A stretch of 64,000 nt of DNA, taken from the NCBI RefSeq assembly GCF_004785685.1, contig NZ_SRPF01000004.1, forward strand, positions 186,001 through 250,000, written 5' to 3'. The notes below the pieces were generated by a model. It ran no database searches and was not told the origin of the DNA. It worked only from the letters and a program-made list of their open reading frames with translations. Origin of the DNA: Marinobacter confluentis. GTDB taxonomy: Bacteria > Pseudomonadota > Gammaproteobacteria > Pseudomonadales > Oleiphilaceae. Below are positions 35,972-45,572 of this stretch, piece after piece (position 1 is the stretch's first letter; each line of letters begins with the position of its first letter). Position numbers and translations under genes: made by a program.

Positions 35972-38033
35972 AGACCCCGTCCTGGCATTTCACACATTCC
36001 TCACAGAAAGGTGCATCCGACATGAGATTATTGAGTTGTGGCGTAGTGAGAGGCACTTCTGCGAGTCTTGCAGGTTCAACAGCTTCGTGCACCAACCCTT
36101 CCAGGTCCTGAGGCATACCCGGCATCATCACACCCTGCCCCGAACCACTACCCGGCGCTCCACCAGAGTTGATCTTTATGCCGGGCCCAGACAGCGTCAC
36201 CCCACTCGGATCCAATTTCAACAAACTACCACCCGCAGAAATAGTCAGCTCAGCACCCGCATCCAGAACCACCTTATTACCTGCTTTGTGGTGGACTTCC
36301 GTACCGGCCTCGCTTAGCGTGCCGCTGCCGGATTTTTGGTGGAAAGTTCCGCCTATGTTCAGACTACAATCACCGCCGATAGACTCCCGCTTTTCACCAC
36401 CCACCGTACTGTGCTGGTTGGCTTTGACGTGGCTGAAGTCGTTGTTCTCCACCGTGCGGTGGCTGTCGTTTTTGATGACTTCGGTGCGGTTGTTCTCCGT
36501 CAACAGGTCCAGGTCTTTCTGGGCGTGGACGTAGATCTGTTGTTTGTCCGCTTCGTCTTCAAATCTCAGTTCGTTACTGCCCTCGCCCTTGTGAGTCTGG
36601 GTTTTCAGGGTAGTGCGGGTTTTGTGTTCTGGCAGCGCATAGGGCGGCGTGTTGGTGGCGTGATAGGTTCTGCCCGTGATGATGGGCTGGTCCGGGTCGC
36701 CGTCCAGGAAGGAGACGATGACTTCGTGGCCGATTCTGGGTAGGGCCATGAATCCATACTGGCCGCCGGCCCAGCCCTGGCTGACCCGCAGCCAGGCGCT
36801 GCTGTGTTCGTCGTTTTTTGAATAACGATCCCAGGGGAATCTGACTTTGACTCGCCCGTGTTCATCGCAGTGAATCTCTTCCCCGTCCGGGCCAGTGACG
36901 ATGGCGATCTGAGGGCCGTCCATAATTGGGCGGTTGATGGTGTTGGGGTTTGGCCGCCAGCTGCGGTCTGCCGGGATGGCCTGGAAGTCGTTGTGATAGG
37001 TGGTGGGGCCACTGCCCCCCTCTTCTTCCAGAGCCTGGGGCTGTTCGCCTTTGTGGGTAATGCTGGTGAACAGCCATTCCCGGTTCAGGGTGTCGTTGTC
37101 GTGTTCGGTGAGTTCGGTCTTGGCGCCGGGGGTGAAGTCCGGGCGGTTGCTTTTGCCGGTGGCGGTGCTGGCGTCGTTTCTAAGGCCATCCAACCTGGAT
37201 TCGGTAAGCGGCTGGCCGCTGGCGTCGGCTTTGAATCGGCCGGGGTAATCGTAGTGTTGGTAGTCTTCCCGCTGGGCGTCCAGCTTATCGGCCTGGTGTT
37301 CGTGCATCAGGGCGTAGGCGGGGTTTTTGAAGGTGTAGTCCTTCATGGCCACGGAGGCGGCTCTGACCCGTTCCTGATAGCTGAACCGGAAGATGGCCGG
37401 TTGCTGGGTGCTGCCGCCGGCTTTGGCGTTGTATTCGGAATCTGGAAGCTTCGGGGCATCGCCGTGATGATCGGCGATGATCAGCTGGGGTTGTTCTTCG
37501 CCGTTGACGTCGCCGTGGCTGTATCGGTAATGCCAGCCTTCCTCACAAGCCAATCTTTCCAGAAACGAGAGATCGCTTTCCCGATGCTGGACGCAGTATT
37601 CCCGTTCTTCGGGAACCCTTTTCAGATCGAAGGTGGTGTCGATGATGCCCCGCTCTTCCAGCAGGGTTTTTACAATGGCGTCGGTGGTCTGGGTCTGGAA
37701 GATGCGGCTGTTGTGCATCAGGCCCAAACGCCACAGCGGCGGCTGGATGATGACTTCATAGCGGGTACGGCGGTGGCCGGTGTCGCCCCGGGCGAATTCG
37801 TTGACCACGCCGGTGAAGCGGCGCAAAGGTTCGCCGTGCTGCCAGACCACCAGGTCAACCGGTTGTTCCAGTACGTCAGACGCAGAAATGTCGGAAAAGG
37901 TACTGGCCAGGTCCAGCCGGCCGACAAACAGGCTCGACAGACTTTCGGTCAGCTCGAAGCCGACGACGCTGAAAAAATCCCGGGGGAGTCCGCCAATGGT
38001 GGCGGTGAACTGCAGTCCACTTGCCTGGGGCAT
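35961..38033 (-). CDS. vgrG: T6SS spike protein VgrG (TssI)
   Basis: A 690-residue VgrG forming the trimeric tip of the T6SS tube. It has a gp27-like N-terminal part (LPRDFFSVVGFELTESLSSLF), the gp5-like OB domain (GRVKVRFPWDRY, WLRVSQGWAGGQYG, PRIGHEVIVSFLDGDPDQP) and the needle with repeated G-x-x-x-x-I units. The last 15 residues are Cys-rich (FCEECVKCQDGVCDV). The ATG at 38033 (MPQASGLQF) has AAGGA eight bases upstream; the longer frame has no family match. It heads the effector module. Confidence 0.95.
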   Translation of the reverse strand: MPQASGLQFTATIGGLPRDFFSVVGFELTESLSSLFVGRLDLASTFSDISASDVLEQPVDLVVWQHGEPLRRFTGVVNEFARGDTGHRRTRYEVIIQPPLWRLGLMHNSRIFQTQTTDAIVKTLLEERGIIDTTFDLKRVPEEREYCVQHRESDLSFLERLACEEGWHYRYSHGDVNGEEQPQLIIADHHGDAPKLPDSEYNAKAGGSTQQPAIFRFSYQERVRAASVAMKDYTFKNPAYALMHEHQADKLDAQREDYQHYDYPGRFKADASGQPLTESRLDGLRNDASTATGKSNRPDFTPGAKTELTEHDNDTLNREWLFTSITHKGEQPQALEEEGGSGPTTYHNDFQAIPADRSWRPNPNTINRPIMDGPQIAIVTGPDGEEIHCDEHGRVKVRFPWDRYSKNDEHSSAWLRVSQGWAGGQYGFMALPRIGHEVIVSFLDGDPDQPIITGRTYHATNTPPYALPEHKTRTTLKTQTHKGEGSNELRFEDEADKQQIYVHAQKDLDLLTENNRTEVIKNDSHRTVENNDFSHVKANQHSTVGGEKRESIGGDCSLNIGGTFHQKSGSGTLSEAGTEVHHKAGNKVVLDAGAELTISAGGSLLKLDPSGVTLSGPGIKINSGGAPGSGSGQGVMMPGMPQDLEGLVHEAVEPARLAEVPLTTPQLNNLMSDAPFCEECVKCQDGVCDV

Positions 38034-38054
38034 GTCTTCGGTCCTTGAAGTTTG

Positions 38055-38104
38055 AAAAGCGAGCCGCCAGCAGAGCAACGTCCTGTTGACCGCCAGCGGC
38101 TCGC
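38055..38104 (-). terminator. Probable terminator between tssM and vgrG
   Basis: A 9-base-pair stem (38059-38067 GCGAGCCGC with 38096-38104 GCGGCTCGC) just after the tssM stop, followed on the minus strand by TTTT. The 28-base loop is long but contains further complementary bases. It would separate the T6SS backbone operon from the vgrG-rhs module. Confidence 0.5.
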
Positions 38105-38107
38105 ATT

Positions 38108-41100
38108 TTAATACAGACTGCGCGGTATCTGATACCCCGACAATAGCTGCTGTGTGAACGGGTTGGTATTACTGCCCGCATGCAAACGATAACGCATTTC
38201 GCCGTCATCCAGAGCGAAGCGCACATCTACCGCACTGCTGCTCACGCCGGTGATGTCCGCTTCGTCCAGCAGCCGGAACAGTGCCCAGGGGCCGTTCTCC
38301 GAAATACTTCTGGGCGAGCGGTTCACTTCCGTCGGCACCAGGGTGACGCGGCTTTCTACCGAATCCCGCAGTGTGTTCGGCCACACCAGCGGAATGCTCT
38401 GCCTTGGGCCATGGCTGAATTCCACCAACTGGCCGTCAACGTTCATTACGCTGCGTCGTTTATTGGAGGACAGGTGCAGCGGTTCAAGTGCGAACTCGAC
38501 GTCCAGTGACCCGCTACGCGTAAAGAAGGCCCGCCGGATTTCTTCGGCTTGTTCCAGGGCCCGGACCACGTCCTTGCGCACAAGGCTTGCCCGCTGGGAA
38601 CCGGCAATATGTTCCGGGTGATCTTCAAGAAACAGCTTGAGATTATCCGCGTAGAATCGGTCCAGAACACCCTCTGGTGCGAAGAAACGCTCGAAATCCT
38701 GCAGCGCCGCATCACGGCCAGCGCCCTGATTAAACGGATAATGGCGGGCCAGGCTTTGCTGGAACGGCTGGTAAACCTCCTGGTACCACTGGCGTTCCAG
38801 CTGTGCCACGGCCTGGTCAAGCACCACCCGCCAGCTTTCTGAAGCCAGTTTTTCCAGCATGCGATCAAGCGGAGCCGGCTGATTGGCGGCAACCCGCTGC
38901 AGGGTAAAGATCGGGTCTACCCCTTGCAGCCCCATCCGCGCCCTGGCCGCTGACAGTGCTGCTTTGCCGCGATCCGGCGATTCCTGGATATTGCGCATAT
39001 AGATATGGAGACTCTCGACCACCTCCATCACCTGATCCAGCTGGCTGGGCTCGTCTCCCTCACGTTCCAGCAGTTCGTTCAGGTCGGTAAACTGCCGCTC
39101 AATGTTCTGGATCATCTGGAAGTGCGCAGACTGCTCCATTACCTTTCTCGCTGCTTCCGCGGACTCTGATCCACCCGGAATCAGCCGGGTGTTGGTGGTG
39201 ACGTTGGCCAACAACTGGTTCAGGGGTTCGTGCCCGCTGGTAAGGCTCTCCAGCACACGAACGCCATGGTTAAGATCGCTGAAGCTCTGGATGTCCAGGC
39301 GGCTCAGGGCTTCACGCCAGCGGGTGGCGTACTGCTCGGCGTAAATCAGTTGCAGCTCGGTCCGCAGGCGGGCTTCGTCTATCTCGCTGAAATCCACGTC
39401 CGAACGGCGGCCCAGAACCCAGGCGTCGATCAACGCCAGTTCGGTCACAGAATCCGATTTGCGCAGGAACCAGGAGTCCATGCCTTCGCGGGTCAGCAGG
39501 GATGGAATCCGCACCGGGTCCTGCTCCGGCATTACCTCTTCACCCAGAGGATCGCCGTATTCATCAAGCCGGACAAACACGGTGCTGAATGCAGGCCCGG
39601 ATTCCCGGGCAAGGTCCAGGGGCGAGCGGAAATTCTGCGCCGCCTCGATTTCCAGGTCACGGTAGACCCGCTCTGGAGTTGCAATGCTCCCCAGCTCCTG
39701 CTGGGCCCATTGGACACTGCCCCGGAATGGCGCCAGTGCCATATCTGCGGTGGAGTCTCCATTCTGCACCCTGGCATTCAGGTCGGTGTGGGCCAGAGCG
39801 TAATCCAGATGGCTGACCAGCCGCTGCTGTAGATCCCGCTGGGCGGGAAAAGCATTCTGCCAGTAGTCCTGCATATAGCTGCGAACAATATCGGAACGGC
39901 GACCGCTGGCGTCGTAGAGCATGCGCAGCACCCGCAGATGATCCAGGCGCTCGGAACTCAGGTCCGGGGCTTCGCCCATTTCTTCCATCACGCCCAGCAT
40001 CAACGCGGGCATGAACTGGTAGGCCAGAATATCAAGATAGGACTTCTCCACTTCCGGACCCACTTTATGGCCCTGGTATAGCCCCATGTCCGCAATCATT
40101 GCGGGTTCGCTGCGGTAGTCGCCGAACGCCAGGGTTGCTTCCCGTAGCTGGTCCAACGGCTCCAGCAGGCTGCGGCCGGTGGTATCCGGCTCGTAGCCGG
40201 TGGGGCGCCAGTTGCGGATAAAACTTTCCACACCGGTTTCCACAGCCTGAGCCGCGTTGGCGTTCTTGATGAAATAGTGCTGCCAACCGGCTGTCATACC
40301 GATACCAGACGCCACCGCCACCACGGCAGCCACGGCAAGTCCGCGACGACGACGGGCCGTGACCTTGCGGTTGTCTCCAGCCAGGCCGGCTTCGCGGTAA
40401 ATCACCTTCGGGAACAGCGTCCCGGCAAACAGGCTGGACGACTGGCCGCCGCGCTGGGCCGGCTGGATCGGCTCGGCCAGGCCGTAGTTGTCCGCAGCTG
40501 CGGATACAAAGGCATCTTCCGGAACGCCTTCCTGGACCACAGAGGTGAAATAGGCACCGCGCACCAGAGCGGGAGTAGAAAAGGCATCCGCCGACAGCAT
40601 ATCCGCCAGGAATCGCTCCAGCGCCGGTTTCAGGCCCGCCAGCTGGCGAGTGAAAGAATAGGCCGCCGCTCGTTCCTCGGCATCGCGAGTGGCCGCCAGC
40701 ACATCGGGAAGCCGATCATTCAAGCGCTCCACCATGGTGGTGAAGGTTGCCTCGAATTCTGTCAGCCAATCGTCCGGGTCCTGCTGACCTTCCATGTTGA
40801 AGGTGCAGCCGAGTGGATCTTCCTTTTCCGCTTTGCTCAGGGTTTTGGCAAAGGGTGCAAAACCGTACATCAGGTCCAGCTTGGTGAAGGTAATGTATAC
40901 CGGCAACCGGGAACCCAGTTGCTCCATCAGCTCCCGCAGGCGGGTACGCAGCAGAATGGCCTGCGCCTGGCGCTGGGCAGTCGTGCCTTTGCAGAAGCGG
41001 GCCAGGTCCACGGTCAGCACCACGCCGTTCAGCGGGCGTTGGGGGCGATTCTTTTCCAGCCAGCCCAGGAAATGATTCCACAGGCGCTGCTGGATTTCGC

Positions 41101-41704
41101 TGCCGGCACTGCCCTTGCCGGCATCCTGGCTCAGCAGTTCACCGTCCGGATCGATCAGTACGCCATTGTCGCCAACCCACCATTCAAAGCCATAGGGATT
41201 GCGCTCGGTGCGGGCGTTACGGGTAACGTTGGTGAGGGTATAGGTCTGGCCTGAACGCTGGATCAGGCTGCTTTTGCCCGCATCTTCCAGGCCCATCACC
41301 AGATACCAGGGCAGCCTGTAGACGCCTTTGCGCCCGGGCAGATTTTTCTTCAGTTCTGCCAACCGCTTGTCCAGCAGTCGCTGCTGGCGGCGCTCCAGCG
41401 GCAGGATGGGGTCTTCCTCTTCCTGCTTTTCTTCGGCCTTTTCGGCATTGACCTTCCCCAGTTTGCGGGCCAGAACCATGCCCCAGATCATGGCGACCAG
41501 CAGCACCACACCCAGGGTGACCAGCGCCCGCATCTGCCAGGCTGCCAGCGGATATTCTCCACCGATTTCCAGGCGTGGGCCCAGCCACCAGGTGGCAACC
41601 AGCAGCACAACTACCCCCAATGCAAGGGTGATAGGCGCGGCACTGCGCAGATAAGGCAAAATCCGGCGTCCGATGAGTAGGGCGTGTCTCCACATGGTGT
41701 CCAT
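38108..41704 (-). CDS. tssM: T6SS membrane-complex protein TssM (IcmF)
   Basis: A 1198-residue inner-membrane protein that spans the periplasm and joins TssL to TssJ. Two N-terminal helices (ITLALGVVVLLVATWWLG, LVTLGVVLLVAMIWGMVLA), a cytoplasmic NTPase domain with Walker A GLEDAGKSS, a third helix (near 470, AAVVAVASGIGMTAGW) and a large periplasmic IcmF/DUF1215 and C-terminal beta domain are present. An intact Walker A is not universal among TssM proteins. Two starts (41704 or 41695) are possible. Last gene of the backbone operon. Confidence 0.95.
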   Translation of the reverse strand: MDTMWRHALLIGRRILPYLRSAAPITLALGVVVLLVATWWLGPRLEIGGEYPLAAWQMRALVTLGVVLLVAMIWGMVLARKLGKVNAEKAEEKQEEEDPILPLERRQQRLLDKRLAELKKNLPGRKGVYRLPWYLVMGLEDAGKSSLIQRSGQTYTLTNVTRNARTERNPYGFEWWVGDNGVLIDPDGELLSQDAGKGSAGSEIQQRLWNHFLGWLEKNRPQRPLNGVVLTVDLARFCKGTTAQRQAQAILLRTRLRELMEQLGSRLPVYITFTKLDLMYGFAPFAKTLSKAEKEDPLGCTFNMEGQQDPDDWLTEFEATFTTMVERLNDRLPDVLAATRDAEERAAAYSFTRQLAGLKPALERFLADMLSADAFSTPALVRGAYFTSVVQEGVPEDAFVSAAADNYGLAEPIQPAQRGGQSSSLFAGTLFPKVIYREAGLAGDNRKVTARRRRGLAVAAVVAVASGIGMTAGWQHYFIKNANAAQAVETGVESFIRNWRPTGYEPDTTGRSLLEPLDQLREATLAFGDYRSEPAMIADMGLYQGHKVGPEVEKSYLDILAYQFMPALMLGVMEEMGEAPDLSSERLDHLRVLRMLYDASGRRSDIVRSYMQDYWQNAFPAQRDLQQRLVSHLDYALAHTDLNARVQNGDSTADMALAPFRGSVQWAQQELGSIATPERVYRDLEIEAAQNFRSPLDLARESGPAFSTVFVRLDEYGDPLGEEVMPEQDPVRIPSLLTREGMDSWFLRKSDSVTELALIDAWVLGRRSDVDFSEIDEARLRTELQLIYAEQYATRWREALSRLDIQSFSDLNHGVRVLESLTSGHEPLNQLLANVTTNTRLIPGGSESAEAARKVMEQSAHFQMIQNIERQFTDLNELLEREGDEPSQLDQVMEVVESLHIYMRNIQESPDRGKAALSAARARMGLQGVDPIFTLQRVAANQPAPLDRMLEKLASESWRVVLDQAVAQLERQWYQEVYQPFQQSLARHYPFNQGAGRDAALQDFERFFAPEGVLDRFYADNLKLFLEDHPEHIAGSQRASLVRKDVVRALEQAEEIRRAFFTRSGSLDVEFALEPLHLSSNKRRSVMNVDGQLVEFSHGPRQSIPLVWPNTLRDSVESRVTLVPTEVNRSPRSISENGPWALFRLLDEADITGVSSSAVDVRFALDDGEMRYRLHAGSNTNPFTQQLLSGYQIPRSLY

Positions 41705-41727
41705 TCCTGTCAGATAATTCGTGTTTG

Positions 41728-43167
41728 TCAGGCCAGCCGGTCCAGGCGGGCAATAAGTCCGGGTTCCCAGTCGTTCAGCTGCATGTCGCGGGTCTGTTCC
41801 CTCAGATCCTGAACCTGCTGCCTGGCCAGGCTTTTCATGCCGCTGTCTTTCATCAATTGGCTGCTCATCAGGCGCCAGTAGAAGCGGTCCCGGGGTTCCC
41901 GGGCGCTCTCAAGTCCTTCTTCCAACAACTGCATGGCCGGGGCCAGACCTTTCTGTTCCAGGGCGCCTTTGGCGTCTTCGTAGGCGCTTTCCCAGGGGCT
42001 GGCGCCACCGCCTACACCACCTTTCGCCGGGCCGCTGAACAGCCAGTCGGCGGCGGCCTTGGGCAGAAAGGGGGTGCCATCGTTGAAGGTGGTATCCGCC
42101 AGTTCCGGTAATCGATCCACGAATGCCTTTACCTGCTGGCGAATGCCCTCGGCGCAATCGTGATGCCCCAGAGCACTGGCCACCTGGGCGCTGAGCCAGT
42201 GGCCTTCCAGCCAGAACGGGCTGACCGACAGGCTCTGTTCAACGCGCTGCCAAAGGGCTTTATCCGGCGCCTTGTCCAGGGCTTCGCGATAATCTGCCAC
42301 CCGGTCAGCGCTGACCGCGGCCAGGTCGGTTTTCACGCCATCGCGGGTCGGCGGCACCGAGGTAATGCTCTGCCACAGGGCGTAACGCCGAAGCTGGTAA
42401 CCCAGGGGTTCCGACGGCGTCAGTTCCGTCAGCAGGTCCGCCACTTTAAGCAGGCTCTGGCGCATGGCCCTCTCGTTGGACGAGTCCAGTGTCAGGCTGC
42501 CGAGGGAAACCGCTCCGGCACTGCTGCCCTGGTTCTGGTTTTCCTGGCTCTGACTGGTCGCAGCCGATGTAGATTCCTGAGCTGGCGAGGCCGAAGGCTT
42601 GGGGGCCTCGGCGGGCGACGGCAGTTTTTCCACCGCCCGGCGAAGGCTGAACAGGCCGTCGTCGGGTAATTCGCGTTCTTTCGCCTGCTGATCCAGTTTC
42701 GTCAGCAGCGCCAGACAATAGTCCCGACCGTCACCCACGCCCGGGTCAAAGGACACGGTGTTGATTTCTTTCAGGGACCGCTGGAGCATCTGATTGAAAA
42801 GCATCTTGCGCGCGCGTTTGCCCTTGTCGCCGGGATACGGCCAGGCGTCATCCCACCAGGCATCAAGCACCTGATTCAATAGATACAGTGACAGCGCAAA
42901 CCGTTCACCGTCCCCACCCCGTTGCAGGCAGATCAACAGGAACCCCAGCACTTTCAGGTCCTTGCTGGTATCCGCCAGCAGGCGCAAAGACTCACTTTCC
43001 ACCTTCGACCACTCAACCCCGGTGTGGGCCAGGGAGCCCACCTTCATGATCTCGTTTTCCAGGTACTCCATGGTGGCGTCTTCAGCCAGGCTATCGCCTG
43101 CCGGATGCTCACCGGGAAGCTTTGCCAGTACCGGCTCTACGTAAGGATGCTGCTCTACTGCTTGCAT
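41728..43167 (-). CDS. tssA: T6SS baseplate/sheath organiser TssA (VasJ type)
   Basis: A 479-residue TssA with an ImpA N-terminal domain (PVLAKLPGEHPAGDSLAED, ATMEYLENEIMKVGS, WSKVESESLRLL) and a C-terminal VasJ-type domain (RRYALWQSI, WLEGHWLSAQVASALGH, YWRLMSSQLM), joined by a Ser/Gln-rich linker. This is the VCA0119-like subclass, which primes and coordinates tail assembly. The ATG at 43167 (MQAVEQHPY) is preceded by AAGGGA. Confidence 0.92.
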   Translation of the reverse strand: MQAVEQHPYVEPVLAKLPGEHPAGDSLAEDATMEYLENEIMKVGSLAHTGVEWSKVESESLRLLADTSKDLKVLGFLLICLQRGGDGERFALSLYLLNQVLDAWWDDAWPYPGDKGKRARKMLFNQMLQRSLKEINTVSFDPGVGDGRDYCLALLTKLDQQAKERELPDDGLFSLRRAVEKLPSPAEAPKPSASPAQESTSAATSQSQENQNQGSSAGAVSLGSLTLDSSNERAMRQSLLKVADLLTELTPSEPLGYQLRRYALWQSITSVPPTRDGVKTDLAAVSADRVADYREALDKAPDKALWQRVEQSLSVSPFWLEGHWLSAQVASALGHHDCAEGIRQQVKAFVDRLPELADTTFNDGTPFLPKAAADWLFSGPAKGGVGGGASPWESAYEDAKGALEQKGLAPAMQLLEEGLESAREPRDRFYWRLMSSQLMKDSGMKSLARQQVQDLREQTRDMQLNDWEPGLIARLDRLA

Positions 43168-43177
43168 GATGAATCCC

Positions 43178-43834
43178 TTACCAGCCGCAGGCTTCGCGCA
43201 GCGGCCTGAGTGTGCTGCCAAAATCGGTCAGGTCGAACACCAGTCCGTCGATACGGCTGTTGGACGACGCCACGGTGACATCACTGGCTTTCGACATATC
43301 CAGAATCGTGCGGATCGCCGGTAGGCCACGGCCACCGCTAACCACATAGCCGTTATCCCGCACCCGCCACTTCTGTTTGCCCTGCCCGAAATCCAGGGTC
43401 AGCGGCTCATCGTCAATATCTTCCGGCAGCATCACGGTCAGCTCAGTGATGTTGTTGTGGCACTGAATGGCCAACAGCGGGCGCGGGGGCGCGGAACCCA
43501 ATGCGCTGAGCGTCATCAGGTGCCCGGAGATCTGGCCGGTGTTGCGGTAGATCGGGCCGTCGTCGGGGCGACGGCGCTGTTCCTGGGCGAACGCCTGGCG
43601 CCAGCGCTCCGGCTGCTGGCCGCTGAAATCCTCGGCAAAAGCCACGGTAATGGGCGTGCCGAAGACATCATCAAAACAGGCCAGTCTTTCAAGCCTCTGG
43701 GCTTCGGCGGTGCAATCCCGGGCGTCTGAAAGCTGCCCGCTGGTGTCGGCCTGAACCGATGCAGTCCCGACAACGGCCAGGAACACAGCACCTGCGACCC
43801 AACTTAGATGACAACTTTGAATGAACGGATTCAT
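43178..43834 (-). CDS. tagO: T6SS-associated protein TagO (VasI)
   Basis: A 218-residue exported protein of the VCA0118/VasI family. A signal peptide (WVAGAVFLAVVGTASVQA) precedes a Cys-containing region (DCTAEAQRLERLACFDDVFG) and a beta-rich C-terminal half. In other systems TagO is an accessory protein of T6SS assembly with an unsettled role. The ATG at 43834 overlaps the vasH stop (ATGA). Only ten bases separate it from tssA. Confidence 0.88.
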   Translation of the reverse strand: MNPFIQSCHLSWVAGAVFLAVVGTASVQADTSGQLSDARDCTAEAQRLERLACFDDVFGTPITVAFAEDFSGQQPERWRQAFAQEQRRRPDDGPIYRNTGQISGHLMTLSALGSAPPRPLLAIQCHNNITELTVMLPEDIDDEPLTLDFGQGKQKWRVRDNGYVVSGGRGLPAIRTILDMSKASDVTVASSNSRIDGLVFDLTDFGSTLRPLREACGW

Positions 43835-45405
43835 ACTTCTGTTACCTGATACTTCAAACATTTATGGGCCAGGGTGCGTTTGGGCAGGCCCAGACTGTCG
43901 GCCGCCTGCGCGCGGTTGCCGCCGTACTGGCGCAAACGCTCCCGGATGATGGCTGCTTCGTAGGCCTGGGACGCCGCCCGCAGGTCAAACACTTCCTCAG
44001 CCGTTGGAATGCCTGCCAGGCCGTCGGCCAGCGCCGGTTCGCCGAAGCAGCTTTCCTGGGTCGGAAACAGTTCGTCCAGCCGCAGCACTTCCGGCTGGAT
44101 GTCGTCACCCACCGGCGTTTGCAGGCAGGCAAATTCAACGATATTTCTGAGTTCACGGGCGTTACCGGGGAAACTGTAGCCGGCAAGCAGTTTCAGTGCA
44201 TGGCTGCTGATACCCATGGGTCCAGCGCCTTCGCGGGCGGTGTATTCCCGGATAAAATGCCGGCACAGGGGCTCCAGGTCGTCCGGACGATCCCGCAGTG
44301 GCAGCACCCGCAGCGGGAACTGGCTGAGGCGGAAGAACAGGTCCCGGCGGAAGCGACCGTCTTCGATGCATTCGTTCAGCGGCTGATGGGTAGCCGCAAC
44401 CAGGCGGAAATCGGAATGCTGTTCCTGCTGGGCTCCCAATGGCCGGAAGCGGCGGCTTTCCAGAACCCGCAGCAGTTTTGACTGCAGTGCCATGGGCATA
44501 TCGCCGATTTCGTCCAGAAACAGGGTGCCGCCATTGGCCTGGGCCAGCAGGCCCTCTTTGGCACGGTCGGCGCCGGAAAACGCACCTTTGGTGTGGCCGA
44601 AGAGTTCACTTTCCAGCAGGGTATCCGGGATGGCGGCGCAATTGACCACCACCATGGGTCCGTTTTTGCGGTCGGAGAACTGGTGGATGCCCTGGGCCAC
44701 GATGTCTTTGCCGCAGCCGGTTTCACCCTGCACCAGAACCGAAAGCTGGCTGCCGGCGGCGCGGACGATCTGTGAGCGCAGGTCGGTCATGGCCATGGAG
44801 TTGCCCACCAGGGTTTCCGACAGCTGTTCACAGCTCTGGCGCATGGATTCGGCGTCGTGCAGGTTGTCCAGTGATCGCTTGAGCAATCGGCGCTGCCAGA
44901 CCTGATCGCTGCTTCTTAGCTGGCTGACCCATTGGTGGGACAATAGGGTCAACAGACCGCGATACAGGGGCTGGGCGGTGATGCCTTCCCATTCGGGCTC
45001 TTCGTTGCACAGCACCAGGATGCCCAGGGTGCGGCCGTCTTCACCTTTAATAGGTTCCAGCCAGAATGATCTCGGGCGGTTGCTGGCGTCGACCATGGCC
45101 TGGAAGCCTTCATGGTCCAGGCGGTAGCTGGCGGCCCGTGACAGTTCCCGGGCTTTGCCTTGCTGAATCAGGTGCGCAAAGGGGTGGCTGAAGTCGCCGC
45201 AGTCGAATTCGCCCTGTTCGCCCAGTGCGGCACAGTGGAGGGTTCGGCCGCTGAGGTCGAGTTCCAGTGACCAGCAGCGGGTGAGGCCGAAGGTGTTCTG
45301 CAGTTGCCGCGAGGCGACATTCAGCAGGGTTGGCAGGTTGTCCTGCCGGAGCAGTTCAACCGCCAGGTCTATGCCGGTGTGCAACTCCGTTTGCATCCGT
45401 CCCAT
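43831..45405 (-). CDS. vasH: Sigma-54-dependent T6SS activator VasH
   Basis: A 524-residue bacterial enhancer-binding protein: GAF-like N-terminal sensor (about 1-190), AAA+ domain with Walker A GETGCGKDIV, the sigma-54 loop GAFSGA (GAFTGA in most), Walker B GGTLFLDEIGDMP, and a Fis-type helix-turn-helix (NRAQAADSLGLPKRTLAHK). The ATG at 45405 has AAGGA just before it; another at 45396 is possible; the longer frame runs into a repeat. In V. cholerae VasH drives hcp operons, none of which is visible here. Confidence 0.92.
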   Translation of the reverse strand: MGRMQTELHTGIDLAVELLRQDNLPTLLNVASRQLQNTFGLTRCWSLELDLSGRTLHCAALGEQGEFDCGDFSHPFAHLIQQGKARELSRAASYRLDHEGFQAMVDASNRPRSFWLEPIKGEDGRTLGILVLCNEEPEWEGITAQPLYRGLLTLLSHQWVSQLRSSDQVWQRRLLKRSLDNLHDAESMRQSCEQLSETLVGNSMAMTDLRSQIVRAAGSQLSVLVQGETGCGKDIVAQGIHQFSDRKNGPMVVVNCAAIPDTLLESELFGHTKGAFSGADRAKEGLLAQANGGTLFLDEIGDMPMALQSKLLRVLESRRFRPLGAQQEQHSDFRLVAATHQPLNECIEDGRFRRDLFFRLSQFPLRVLPLRDRPDDLEPLCRHFIREYTAREGAGPMGISSHALKLLAGYSFPGNARELRNIVEFACLQTPVGDDIQPEVLRLDELFPTQESCFGEPALADGLAGIPTAEEVFDLRAASQAYEAAIIRERLRQYGGNRAQAADSLGLPKRTLAHKCLKYQVTEV

Positions 45406-45451
45406 TTTTCCTTTCCCTGTAAGGTTTTTTTGGAGTTCGCCAACCGCGCAT

Positions 45452-45550
45452 CCTGCGGGGTGGTTATCCAAAACACGCTGTGAATACATCCCTGTACGCT
45501 CTGCTCCGCCATCCATGGCTCCGCAAGGTTTTGGATAACCACCCCGCAGG
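45452..45550. repeat. Long-armed hairpin repeat, copy 1 (clpV-vasH gap)
   Basis: Two perfect 23-base inverted arms (45452-45474 and 45528-45550) around a 53-base interior that contains GCTCCGCCATCCATGGCTCC. The element fills the gap between clpV and vasH. A second element with the same plan and a closely similar interior is at 55040-55134. Confidence 0.75.
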
Positions 45551-45572
45551 CTACGCTCCGTTTCAGTTGTCC

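Noticed and set aside
36858..38048. 396-codon plus-strand frame opposite vgrG
   Set aside because: It lies entirely within the well-supported vgrG gene and has no domain-like sequence.
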